From Streptomyces sp. NBC_01485 (GTDB lineage: Bacteria > Actinomycetota > Actinomycetes > Streptomycetales > Streptomycetaceae): 64,000 nt of DNA. The first letter of the stretch is position 1; each line of letters begins with the position of its first letter. The translations under genes were made by a program, and so were the position numbers. The stretch covers positions 5,580,001-5,644,000 of the forward strand of contig NZ_CP109435.1 in NCBI RefSeq assembly GCF_036227125.1, given 5' to 3'. Shown one piece after another: positions 42,523-50,740 of the stretch. The notes below the pieces were generated by a model. The model was not told where the DNA came from. It saw only the letters and a program-made list of their open reading frames with translations, and did no database searches.

Positions 42523-43686
42523 ATGGATGTCGGGCTCAAGCGCGAGCTGGAGGAGAAGGTCAGGGCCGGTGAGCGGCTGACCCGTGAGGACGGCGTCGCG
42601 CTGTACGAGTCGGACGACCTGGCCTGGCTCGGCGGACTCGCGCACGAGGTGCGGACGCGCAAGAACGGCGACGTCGTTCACTTCAACGTCAACCGGCACC
42701 TCAACATGACCAACGTGTGCACGGCGTCCTGCGCCTACTGCTCCTTCCAGCGCAAGCCGGGCGAGAAGGACGCGTACACGATGCGCATCGAGGAGGCGGT
42801 GAAGCTCGCCAAGTCGATGGAGGGCGAGAACCTCACCGAACTGCACATCGTCAACGGGCTCCACCCCAACCTCCCCTGGCGCTACTACCCGCGCTCGCTG
42901 CGCGAGCTGAAGGCGGCCCTGCCGGACGTCTCGCTCAAGGCGTTCACGGCGACGGAGATCCACCACTTCGAGACGATCAGCGGCCTGTCGGCGTCCGAGA
43001 TCCTGGACGAGCTGATCGACGCGGGCCTGGAGTCGCTGACCGGCGGCGGCGCGGAGATCTTCGACTGGGAGGTCCGCGAGCACATCGTGGACCACCGCAC
43101 CCACTGGGAGGACTGGTCGCGCATCCACCGGCTGGCGCACGAGAAGGGTCTCAAGACCCCGTGCACCATGCTGTACGGCCACATCGAGGAGCCGAAGCAC
43201 CGCGTCGACCACGTCCTCAGGCTCCGTGAGCTCCAGGACGAGACGAACGGCTTCCAGGTCTTCATCCCGCTGCGCTACCAGCACGACTTCGTGGACATGA
43301 AGGACGGCAAGGTCCGCAACCGCCTCCAGGCCCGTACCCAGATGGCGACGGGCGCGGAGGCCCTGAAGACCTTCGCGGTCTCGCGTCTCCTCTTCGACAA
43401 CGTCCCGCATGTCAAGGTCTTCTGGGTCATGCACGGCGTCCAGACCGCCCAACTGGCCCTCCAGCACGGCGCGGACGACATGGACGGCTCGGTCGTCGAG
43501 TACAAGATCACGCACGACGCCGACAACTACGGCACCCCGAACAAGCTGACCCGCGAGGACCTGCTCGACCTCATCCGCGACGCCGGCTTCCGCCCGGTGG
43601 AACGCAACACGCGGTACGAGATCATCCGCGAGTACGACGGTCCCGACCTGGCGCGTCGCGAGTCGCCGCAGGCGATGCGAGTGTGA
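42523..43686 (+). CDS. mqnE: Aminofutalosine synthase MqnE
   Basis: 387 residues from the ATG at 42523 with an AGGAGAGG ribosome site. Radical-SAM enzyme with Cys66-x3-Cys70-x2-Cys73 in 'NVCTASCAYCSFQRKPG' for the iron-sulfur cluster. It joins 3-[(1-carboxyvinyl)oxy]benzoate to the adenosyl radical to give aminofutalosine. Motifs 'ELHIVNGLHPNLPWRYYPRS' and 'EYKITHDADNYGTPNKLTRE' are characteristic. It uses the product of mqnA, which lies at the right edge of this window. Confidence 0.96.
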   Translation: MDVGLKRELEEKVRAGERLTREDGVALYESDDLAWLGGLAHEVRTRKNGDVVHFNVNRHLNMTNVCTASCAYCSFQRKPGEKDAYTMRIEEAVKLAKSMEGENLTELHIVNGLHPNLPWRYYPRSLRELKAALPDVSLKAFTATEIHHFETISGLSASEILDELIDAGLESLTGGGAEIFDWEVREHIVDHRTHWEDWSRIHRLAHEKGLKTPCTMLYGHIEEPKHRVDHVLRLRELQDETNGFQVFIPLRYQHDFVDMKDGKVRNRLQARTQMATGAEALKTFAVSRLLFDNVPHVKVFWVMHGVQTAQLALQHGADDMDGSVVEYKITHDADNYGTPNKLTREDLLDLIRDAGFRPVERNTRYEIIREYDGPDLARRESPQAMRV

Positions 43687-43696
43687 CGACGGCACG

Positions 43697-44221
43697 ATGA
43701 CACTGGCTTTCACCCTTGACCCCGAGGTGACCCCCGCCCTCAGGGAGGACGTCCTCTCCCTGTGGGCGGACGTGTCGAACGCGGGCGGCCCGGTCGGCTT
43801 CGTCGCGCCGGTGACGGCGGACGACGTACGGCCCGAGCTGGTCAAGCACTTCGTCGCGATGGCGGAGGGACGCACCCGGCTGCTGGTCGGCCGGGACGCG
43901 TCGGGCACGGTCGCCGCGACCGCGTTCCTCTCCTTCAACACGCACCGGCTGATGCGGCACTGGCTGTGGCTGTACACGGTGATGGTGCACCCCCGCCACC
44001 ACGGCCGGGGGTACGGCCGGGACCTGCTCGCCGCCGCCGAGGACGCCGCCCGCGGCCTCGACGGCATCGAGGCGATCCGGCTCACCTGCCGCGGCGGACA
44101 CGGCCTGGAACGCTTCTACGGCTCCTGCGGCTACAAGGAGGTCGGCCGGGTGCCCGGCGCGATCCGCGTCGCCCCCGGGGACGACCGGGACGACATATTC
44201 ATGCTGCTGCCGCTGATGTGA
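43697..44221 (+). CDS. GNAT-family N-acetyltransferase
   Basis: 174 residues. Acetyl-CoA loop in 'VMVHPRHHGRGYGRDLLAAA' (motif A, RGYG), followed by 'IRLTCRGGHGLERFYGSCGY'. Ten bases after mqnE, so probably cotranscribed. Substrate unknown. Confidence 0.88.
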   Translation: MTLAFTLDPEVTPALREDVLSLWADVSNAGGPVGFVAPVTADDVRPELVKHFVAMAEGRTRLLVGRDASGTVAATAFLSFNTHRLMRHWLWLYTVMVHPRHHGRGYGRDLLAAAEDAARGLDGIEAIRLTCRGGHGLERFYGSCGYKEVGRVPGAIRVAPGDDRDDIFMLLPLM

Positions 44222-44328
44222 GCCGCGCCCCCCGCCGGAAGACCGACGGGGTCGCGTGCTTCACTGGATGGCAGTGTTCGGTTGGCATTGTTCGGTTGGG
44301 ACCGTTCGTTACGGAAGAGTGGATTGAG

Positions 44329-44616
44329 ATGTTCCGCTACACACTGATGCGCCTCGGTGTCTTCGCCGGCTGCCTCGTGGTCGTCTGGGGCCTCGTCTAC
44401 TCGGGCGTCATGCCGCGCGGCCTCGGCGACTCCAACATCATGTGGATCGTCCTGCTCTCGCTGGTGATCTCCGCGCCGATCAGCTTCGTGGTGCTGCGCA
44501 AGGAGCGCGACCGCGCCTCGGTCACGGTCGTGGAGCGCGTGGACCGTATGAAGGCCAACCTGGAGGCCAACCGGTCCCAGGAGGACGAGGCGATCGACTC
44601 CGCCCAGGCTTCCTGA
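44329..44616 (+). CDS. Small DUF4229-type membrane protein
   Basis: 95 residues from the ATG at 44329. Two membrane helices ('LMRLGVFAGCLVVVWGLVYS' and 'MWIVLLSLVISAPISFVVLR') and a cytoplasmic helix ending 'RSQEDEAIDSAQAS'. Typical of the actinobacterial DUF4229 family. Role unknown. Confidence 0.8.
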   Translation: MFRYTLMRLGVFAGCLVVVWGLVYSGVMPRGLGDSNIMWIVLLSLVISAPISFVVLRKERDRASVTVVERVDRMKANLEANRSQEDEAIDSAQAS

Positions 44617-44685
44617 CCTACCGCAGGACCTTCCCGGAAACTTCCTGGGACCTTCCCGGGAACCGCCTGCGGCCGGGGGGCGAAC

Positions 44686-44698
44686 TAGTCTTGCTCCA
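44686..44698 (+). promoter_or_regulatory. Candidate -10 element for a leaderless TetR mRNA
   Basis: TAGTCT at 44686-44691 lies six bases before the ATG at 44698. Upstream (44627-44662) are direct repeats of ACCTTCCCGG. Confidence 0.4.
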
Positions 44699-45342
44699 TG
44701 GGTGCCGTGAAGACCAAGCGGATGCCGCGTGCGGTCCGTGAGCAGCAGATGCTGGACGCCGCCGTGGAGACCTTCGGCCGCCGCGGGTACATGGCCGCGT
44801 CGATGGACGAGATCGCCGAACTCGCGGGCGTGTCCAAGCCGTTGGTCTACCTGTACCTGAACTCCAAGGAAGACCTCTTCACGGCCTGCATCCGGCGCGA
44901 GGCGAAGGCGCTCGTCGAGGCGGTCCGCACCGGCGTCCGCACCGACCTCCCCGCCGACCGCCAACTCTGGGACGGACTGCGGGCGTTCTTCGCCCACACC
45001 GCGCGGCACCCGCACGCCTGGTCCGTCCTGCACCTCCAGGCCCGCACGCACGGCGAGCCGTTCGCCGCCGAGGTGGCGGCGATGCGCGAGGAGATCGTCG
45101 CGTTCGTCACCCACCTGATCCTGGTCGCCGCCCGCGAGGCCCACCGCGACCCCGACCTCCCCGAACGCGAGGTCGCCGGCCTCGCCGAGGCCCTGGTCGG
45201 CGCGGCCGAGTCCCTGGCCGCCTGGTCCAACACCACCGACACCGTCACAGCCCGCCAAGCAGCGGCAACCCTGATGAACTTCGCCTGGTCGGGCCTGGCC
45301 AACCTCATGAACGGCCACCCCTGGTCCCCACCGGAGGGGTAG
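44698..45342 (+). CDS. TetR-family regulator
   Basis: 214 residues. HTH 'MASMDEIAELAGVSKPLVYL' preceded by 'REQQMLDAAVETFGRRGY'; the C-terminal helical domain has the FadR/FasR-like segment 'EALVGAAESLAAWSNTTDTV'. It faces the MaoC gene and is beside fatty-acid genes, so it may repress the MaoC/thiolase pair. Their shared promoter region contains a TetR-size inverted repeat (46510-46527). Confidence 0.9.
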   Translation: MGAVKTKRMPRAVREQQMLDAAVETFGRRGYMAASMDEIAELAGVSKPLVYLYLNSKEDLFTACIRREAKALVEAVRTGVRTDLPADRQLWDGLRAFFAHTARHPHAWSVLHLQARTHGEPFAAEVAAMREEIVAFVTHLILVAAREAHRDPDLPEREVAGLAEALVGAAESLAAWSNTTDTVTARQAAATLMNFAWSGLANLMNGHPWSPPEG

Positions 45343-45369
45343 CCCGCCCGAGGGCGCGTGCGTGAAGGG

Positions 45370-46365
45370 TCACGAGAGGAGCGGATCCACCCGCCCGGTG
45401 ACATGCACCCGTCCCGGCTCTCCTGAACCTCCCGTCTCTCCCGGTTCGCGGAGTTCGAAGCGTGCGCCGTCCGATGCGTAGGTCACCGTGCCCGGCAGCA
45501 GGACGGGTGTCCGGAAGTCGGCGCGGACCCGGACCGCCTGGGGGGTGCCGTGGGCGGCGAGGCAGCGGGCGACGGTCCACATGCCGTGGGCGATGGCGCG
45601 GGGGAAGCCGAAGAGGCGGGCGGTGAGGGGGTGCAGGTGGATGGGGTTGCGGTCGCCGGAGGCGGCGGCGTAGCGGCGGCCGACGTCGGCGGCGAGCCGC
45701 CACTCGTCGAGCGCGGGGAGTACGGGAAGTACGGGGAGTACGGGGAGCGGGCCGGGTCCCGGTTCCCTCGGCGCGGGCGCGGGCGCGGGCGGGGCCTCCG
45801 TGCGGTGCCGGGCCAGATACGTGCTCGTCGACTCCCACACGACCTCGCCGCCGCCGCCGTGCCGCAACTCGCGGCCCCCTTCCCTCAACTCGCCGCCGCC
45901 GTCCCGCAACTCGCCGCTGCCCCTCAACTCACCGCCGCCGTCCCGCAACTCGGTGACGACGATCGCCTCCGTCCCCCTCCGGTGCGGCACCAACTTCGCG
46001 ACGTACACGGTGAGTTCGTACGTCCCCGTGGCCGTGAGGGCGGTGTGGCGGGTGAGCTCGATCGAGGTGTGGACGAGGCCGAGCAGCGGGAGGGGGAAGT
46101 CCCGGCCGCTCATGATGCTCATGGCCAGCGGGAAGCCCAGGACGTGCGGATAGGTGAGCGGCAGGGCGTCCTCGCCGGTCGGGAAGCCGCACACCCGCTC
46201 GTAGGCGGCGAGGCGGGCCAGGTCGACGCGCAGCCCGGGCAGGACGAGCCGCCCCCCGGCGAAGGCGACGCCCGGCCGGGGCCGCTTGAACGGTGAGCGC
46301 AGGGCGCCGAGGGCGAACAGCGGGCCGAGGGACGGGGCGCCGGAGAGAACCTTGGCCACGGCCAC
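45370..46365 (-). CDS. MaoC-like (R)-hydratase / dehydratase
   Basis: 331 residues from the GTG at 46365. An N-terminal hot-dog half ('LTYPHVLGFPLAMSIMSGRD') and a C-terminal hydratase half with the active site 'ASGDRNPIHLHPLTARLFGF' and 'AIAHGMWTVARCLAAHG'. It hydrates or dehydrates an enoyl-acyl group. Two coding repeats interrupt the linker: an E-L-R-D-G-G-G array (about 45848-45960) and P-V-L repeats (about 45717-45755). Confidence 0.87.
   Translation of the reverse strand: MAVAKVLSGAPSLGPLFALGALRSPFKRPRPGVAFAGGRLVLPGLRVDLARLAAYERVCGFPTGEDALPLTYPHVLGFPLAMSIMSGRDFPLPLLGLVHTSIELTRHTALTATGTYELTVYVAKLVPHRRGTEAIVVTELRDGGGELRGSGELRDGGGELREGGRELRHGGGGEVVWESTSTYLARHRTEAPPAPAPAPREPGPGPLPVLPVLPVLPALDEWRLAADVGRRYAAASGDRNPIHLHPLTARLFGFPRAIAHGMWTVARCLAAHGTPQAVRVRADFRTPVLLPGTVTYASDGARFELREPGETGGSGEPGRVHVTGRVDPLLS
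45717..45755. repeat. 9-bp GTACGGGGA repeat inside the MaoC gene
   Basis: Four copies of GTACGGGGA (one varies), encoding P-V-L repeats on the minus strand. Confidence 0.85.
45848..45960. repeat. Coding minisatellite in the MaoC gene linker
   Basis: Units like CCGCAACTCGCCGCCGCCGT, five or six, alternating 15 and 24 bp and in frame. Confidence 0.82.
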
Positions 46366-46464
46366 TACGCCGGCCGTCGGGTGAGGAGGCGGCCGGGTGC
46401 GGTGGCGGTGAAGCTCAGACAGCGGTCGGCCATGATGATCTCCCACGGGCTCGGCGCACACGGC

Positions 46465-46512
46465 GTACGGGATCCCGTACGGAATCCCGTAAGGGGTCCC
46501 ATAAGGGGTCCT
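46465..46512. repeat. 12-bp tandem repeat in the MaoC/thiolase promoter region
   Basis: Four copies of GTACGGGATCCC-type units (the last two GTAAGGGGTCCC-like) directly beside the inverted repeat below. Confidence 0.8.
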
Positions 46513-46527
46513 TACTCCGAAGTAAGG
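46510..46527. promoter_or_regulatory. Candidate TetR operator between the MaoC and thiolase genes
   Basis: CCTTACT-CCGA-AGTAAGG: perfect 7-bp arms. It sits 44 bases upstream of the thiolase start and overlaps a probable promoter. The TetR gene 1.2 kb away is a plausible owner (inference). Confidence 0.5.
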
Positions 46528-46570
46528 TTACCGTGGGTAAGTCTAGGTCAAGGGTGAGGAGCAGGTCGAG

Positions 46571-47929
46571 ATGAGTACCTCGGAGCCAGCACGGACGAGC
46601 CAGCGGGTGAGCCACCTGAAGGTCGCCGGGAGCGGCGCGCCGCGACCCCGGCCGGAACTCCCGCGCGTCCGCCGCGTCGCGATCGTCGGCGGCACCCGCA
46701 TCCCCTTCGCCCGCTCCGACGGCCCCTACGCCACCGCCTCCAACCAGGAGATGCTGACGGCGGCCGTGAACGGCCTTGCGAACCGCTACGCGCTCGATGT
46801 GCCGGGCGTGGTGGGCGAGTTGGTCGCCGGCGCCGTCCTCAAGCACAGCCGTGACTTCAACCTGGCCCGCGAGACCGTCCTCGGCTCGAAGCTGGACGCC
46901 CGCACCCCCGCCTACGACATCCAGCAGGCCTGCGGCACCGGTCTCCAGGCCGTGATCGCCGCCGCCAACAAGATCGCCCTCGGCCAGACCGAGTCCGCGA
47001 TCGCGGGCGGCGCCGACACCGCCAGCGACGCGCCCCTCGGTGTCAACGACCGCCTGCGCCGCATCCTGTTGGAGGCCCGCCGGGCGAAGTCGACCGGCGC
47101 CCGCCTCAAGGCGCTCACGCAGATCCGCCCCGCCCACCTGATCCCCGAGATCCCGCGCAACGCCGAACCGCGCACCGGCCTGTCCATGGGCGAGCACGCG
47201 GCGGTCACCGCCCGCGCCTGGGGCGTCGACCGCGAGGCCCAGGACGAACTGGCGGCCACCAGCCACCAGCGGCTCGCGGCGGCGTACGAGCGGGGCTTCT
47301 TCGGCGACCTGGTCGTCCCGTTCCGCGGCCTGGCCCGCGACCAGAACCTGCGCCCGGACTCGACGGCCGAGCAACTGGCCCGACTGAAGCCAGTGTTCGA
47401 CACCGACGGCCCCAACCCGACCATGACGGCGGGCAATTCGACCCCGCTGACGGACGGCGCGGCCGTCGTGCTCCTCGCCTCCGAGGAGTGGGCCGAGGCG
47501 CGGGGCCTGGAGCCGCTCGCCTACCTGACCGCGTACGAGACGGCGGCCGTGGACTTCGTGCGCGGCGATGTGGCCGACGGGCGGGACGGGTTGCTCATGG
47601 CCCCCGCCCACGCCGTCCCCCGCATGCTGGAGCGGACCGGTCTGGGCATCGACGACTTCGACCTCTTCGAGGTCCACGAGGCCTTCGCCTCGCAGGTGTT
47701 GGCGACGCTGGAGGCCTGGGAGAAGCAGGGCCTCGCGCCGATCGACCGCGACCGGCTGAACACCGCCGGCTCCTCCCTCGCGACCGGCCACCCCTTCGCG
47801 GCGACCGGCGCCCGTATCGTCGCGACGCTGGCCAAGCTGCTCGCCGAACAGGACGGCCCCGCACGGGGGTTGATCTCCATCTGCGCGGCGGGCGGCCAGG
47901 GCGTGACCGCGATCCTGGAACGAGCCTGA
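46571..47929 (+). CDS. Acetyl-CoA C-acyltransferase (thiolase, FadI-like)
   Basis: 452 residues. Thiolase core: 'RVAIVGGTRIPFARSDGPYA', nucleophile Cys in 'DIQQACGTGLQAVIAAANKI', 'TAGNSTPLTDGAAVVLLASE', 'NTAGSSLATGHPFAATGARI' with the catalytic His, and 'ISICAAGGQGVTAILER' with the second Cys. It cleaves or forms 3-ketoacyl-CoA in beta-oxidation. Divergent from the MaoC gene. The last codons (ILERA, stop) are inside the GATCCTGGAACGA repeat that continues downstream. Confidence 0.93.
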   Translation: MSTSEPARTSQRVSHLKVAGSGAPRPRPELPRVRRVAIVGGTRIPFARSDGPYATASNQEMLTAAVNGLANRYALDVPGVVGELVAGAVLKHSRDFNLARETVLGSKLDARTPAYDIQQACGTGLQAVIAAANKIALGQTESAIAGGADTASDAPLGVNDRLRRILLEARRAKSTGARLKALTQIRPAHLIPEIPRNAEPRTGLSMGEHAAVTARAWGVDREAQDELAATSHQRLAAAYERGFFGDLVVPFRGLARDQNLRPDSTAEQLARLKPVFDTDGPNPTMTAGNSTPLTDGAAVVLLASEEWAEARGLEPLAYLTAYETAAVDFVRGDVADGRDGLLMAPAHAVPRMLERTGLGIDDFDLFEVHEAFASQVLATLEAWEKQGLAPIDRDRLNTAGSSLATGHPFAATGARIVATLAKLLAEQDGPARGLISICAAGGQGVTAILERA

Positions 47930-48024
47930 AGCGCGAGCCCGATCCTGGAACGATCCCGAGCCCGATCCTGGAACGATCCCGATCCCGATCGCGCAACGAG
48001 CCCGAGCCCGATCCCGCAACGAAC
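47911..48024. repeat. Direct repeat that has duplicated the thiolase gene 3' end
   Basis: GATCCTGGAACGA occurs at 47911, 47941 and 47964, followed by CCCGAGCCCGATCCC and GATCGCGCAACGAG variants. The gap to the FadD start (47930-48292) has no gene; at 48191-48230 it also has CGCCGGTTGAACGCCGGTTG repeats. Confidence 0.8.
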
Positions 48025-48292
48025 CGGAAGCCAGAGCCCGAGCCCGGCCCCGGAGTGAACCTGAAGATTCCTCACATAACCCCCGAGACTGCACACCCCT
48101 GACCCGAGAACATCCCGGAACACGCACAAGCCCCCCACGTGAGGGCCGTACGATCCCGTACTTAACCGGCGGTAACCCGGTAACCCCCTCCTTAGGGGGC
48201 ATCCCGGTTGAACGCCGGTTGAACGCCGCAGTGCGCTCAGTACGTACGTCATGCAGCAAGCAGTTTGTCGCTGCACGCTCAGGGAGCCGCCC

Positions 48293-50263
48293 GTGTCCAC
48301 CCCGTACTCAGCCGCCGGTGCGGCCTACGCGTCCGCCGACTACCACGACGACGACGCTCCCCCCGCCCTCGTGGAACCGGAGACGCGACGGCTGGACGGC
48401 GTGGTACGGGAGGCGTCCGTGCCGGCACTGGCGCGCCCGGTGACGTACGGGTCGCTCGCCGACCTGCCCTACGACAACGCCGCCGCCGCCCCCGAGGCGG
48501 TGGTCCTCAGCCGTAAGGAGAAGGACGGCGACGGCGACGCCGTCTGGACCGACATCACGGCGGAGCGCTTCGCGGCCCAGGTCCACGCGGTCGCCAAGGG
48601 CCTGATAGCGGAGGGCCTCGTCCCCGGCGACCGGCTTGCCATCATGGCCCGCACGACGTACGAGTGGACGCTGCTCGACTTCGCGGCCTGGGCGGCGGGC
48701 CTGGTCACCGTCCCCGTCTACCCGACCTCCTCCGTCTTCCAGACCCGCTGGATCCTGCACGACTCCGGCGCGGTCGCCCTGGTCACCGAGACCGGTGGCC
48801 AGGCGGCGGCGCTCGGCCCCGAGCTCGACCGGCTGCCCGACCTCCGTCACCTGTGGGTCATGGACAAGGGGCATGTGGACCGGCTGATCGAGGCGGGCGC
48901 GCACGTCCCGGACGCCGAGGTGGAGATCCGCCGGGGGATGCTCGTCCCCGACACCCTCGCCACCCTCATCTACACCTCCGGCACCACCGGCCGCCCCAAG
49001 GGCTGCGCGCTCACCCACGGCAACTTCTTCGCCGAGGTCGACAACGCGATCGAACTCCTCTCCCCGGTCTTCAAACCGAAGGGCGAGAAACCGAAGGGCG
49101 AGGACCTCTCCGTCCTCCTCTTCCTCCCCATGTCCCACGTCTTCGGCCGGATGGTCGCCATCGCCTGCGTCCGCGCCCGCGTCCGCCTCGGCCACGCCCC
49201 CAGCCTCAGGTCCGACGACCTCCTCCCGGACCTGGCCGCCTTCAGACCCACCTGTCTCCTGGCCATCCCGTACATGCTGGAGAAGGTCTTCAACACGGCC
49301 CGCGCGAAGGCGGAGACGGGCGGCCGGCTGTCCACCTTCGACCGCGCGGTCGGGGTGGCCCGCCGCTACGGCGAGGCGGTCGAGGCGCAGAAGACCGGCA
49401 CCGGATCCGGCCCGGGGGCCACCCTCCGCGCGGGCCGCGCCCTCTACGACCCGCTCGTCTACCGCCGCATCCGCAACGCCATGGGCGGCCGCGTCCGGTA
49501 CGCCATCTGCGGCGGCTCCCCGCTCGGCCGCCGCCTCTCCTCGTTCTACCTGGGCGCGGGCATCGAGATCTACGAGGGCTACGGCCTGACGGAGACGACG
49601 GCCGCGACGACGCTGACCCCGCCGCTCAAACCCCGCCTGGGGACGGTGGGCTGGCCGATGCCCGGCACGAAGATCCGCATCGCGGCGGACGGCGAGATCC
49701 TCGTCGCGGGCGACCACGTCCTGCGCGGCTACTGGGACCCGGCGGCCGGGGGAGTGGTCCCCGCAGCGCCCGACGGCTGGCTCTCCACCGGCGACCTCGG
49801 CGAGCTGGACGACGAGGGCTATCTGACGATCACCGGCCGCAAGAAGGAGATGATCATCACGGCGGGCGGCAAGAGCGTCGCCCCCGCGCCCCTGGAGAAC
49901 TGGCTGCGCTCGCACCCCCTGATCTCCCAGGCCATGGTCCTGGGCGACGGCCGCCCCTACGTCTCCGCCCTCCTCACCCTCGACCTCGACGGTCTCACCC
50001 ACTGGCGTCAGATACACGGCAAGCACCCGGTCCCGGCGGAGCTGCTGATCGACGACGAGGACCTGAACGCCGTACTCCAGCGCGCGATCGACGACGCCAA
50101 CAAGCTGGTGTCCCGCCCGGAGTCCATCCGCCGCTTCACCATCCTGCCGAGGGACTTCTCGGAGTCGGCCGGCCACCTCACCCCGTCGATGAAACTCCGC
50201 CGCGAGACGATCATGCGGGACTTCGCGGAGCAGGTGGAGGGGCTGTACGGGCAGGAGCGGTAG
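48293..50263 (+). CDS. Long-chain acyl-CoA synthetase (FadD-like)
   Basis: 656 residues from the GTG at 48293 with an AGGGAG site. Adenylate-forming enzyme: P-loop 'LIYTSGTTGRPKGCALTHGN', 'EIYEGYGLTETTAATTLTPP', 'GWLSTGDLGELDDEGYLTIT' and 'GRKKEMIITAGGKSVAPAPL'. It activates fatty acids to acyl-CoA and feeds the thiolase and MaoC block. Last gene of the conserved segment before the island. Confidence 0.94.
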   Translation: MSTPYSAAGAAYASADYHDDDAPPALVEPETRRLDGVVREASVPALARPVTYGSLADLPYDNAAAAPEAVVLSRKEKDGDGDAVWTDITAERFAAQVHAVAKGLIAEGLVPGDRLAIMARTTYEWTLLDFAAWAAGLVTVPVYPTSSVFQTRWILHDSGAVALVTETGGQAAALGPELDRLPDLRHLWVMDKGHVDRLIEAGAHVPDAEVEIRRGMLVPDTLATLIYTSGTTGRPKGCALTHGNFFAEVDNAIELLSPVFKPKGEKPKGEDLSVLLFLPMSHVFGRMVAIACVRARVRLGHAPSLRSDDLLPDLAAFRPTCLLAIPYMLEKVFNTARAKAETGGRLSTFDRAVGVARRYGEAVEAQKTGTGSGPGATLRAGRALYDPLVYRRIRNAMGGRVRYAICGGSPLGRRLSSFYLGAGIEIYEGYGLTETTAATTLTPPLKPRLGTVGWPMPGTKIRIAADGEILVAGDHVLRGYWDPAAGGVVPAAPDGWLSTGDLGELDDEGYLTITGRKKEMIITAGGKSVAPAPLENWLRSHPLISQAMVLGDGRPYVSALLTLDLDGLTHWRQIHGKHPVPAELLIDDEDLNAVLQRAIDDANKLVSRPESIRRFTILPRDFSESAGHLTPSMKLRRETIMRDFAEQVEGLYGQER

Positions 50264-50740
50264 CGGTAGCAGAGCAGTAGGCGGGGTGAGGGGTTCGCGG
50301 GCGAGGGCCGGTCCGGGAACCCCTTTCCGCACCCGGCCGCCCGAAACTCGCTTCCTGGCTGCCCCCTGTGGCATCTGGCAGTGCCGGGCCCTGACGGCCC
50401 GTGTCGACATGACCCCCACGACGGTCACCTGGTCCGCCTTTCACCAGCCTGACCGTGAGGGAGTTGGGCAGCCTGCGCCTCGGCCCGTTCGTCTTCGAAC
50501 GAGGTGCGGGGGCGGGTGGTATCGGTCTCGATCCACCGACCTTCACCAAATGCCCAAGTTATAAAGCCCGTGTAAAGCCCCGTATTAATACCCATGGTCC
50601 GGGGGTGACCCCCGCCTCGATTCTTACGGGGTGGACGCAGAGGTGGCGTACATGCCAAGCGGGTGCTGTCAAGGTTCCCGTCGCCGGTGAGGAGTGACCA
50701 GAACAGCGAGAGGGCTCTCCCCGTCACGAAAGGCAAGCAC
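50264..50740. other. 477-bp left boundary of the island
   Basis: No gene is supported. Bases 50562-50692 are leader copy A. Its right end runs directly into sequence that in the other units lies between the ADP-ribosyltransferase stop and the LamG start (AGTGACCAGA...). Confidence 0.6.
50562..50692. repeat. Leader element, copy A
   Basis: First of three copies (see 54867 and 58783). Two well-conserved stretches: AATACCCATGGTCCGGGGGT with the hairpin CGGGGG-TGA-CCCCCG, and CAGAGGTGGCGTACATGCCA followed by AGCGGGTG and TCAAGG. The most diverged copy. It precedes LamG protein 1 directly, with no ADP-ribosyltransferase between. Confidence 0.88.
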
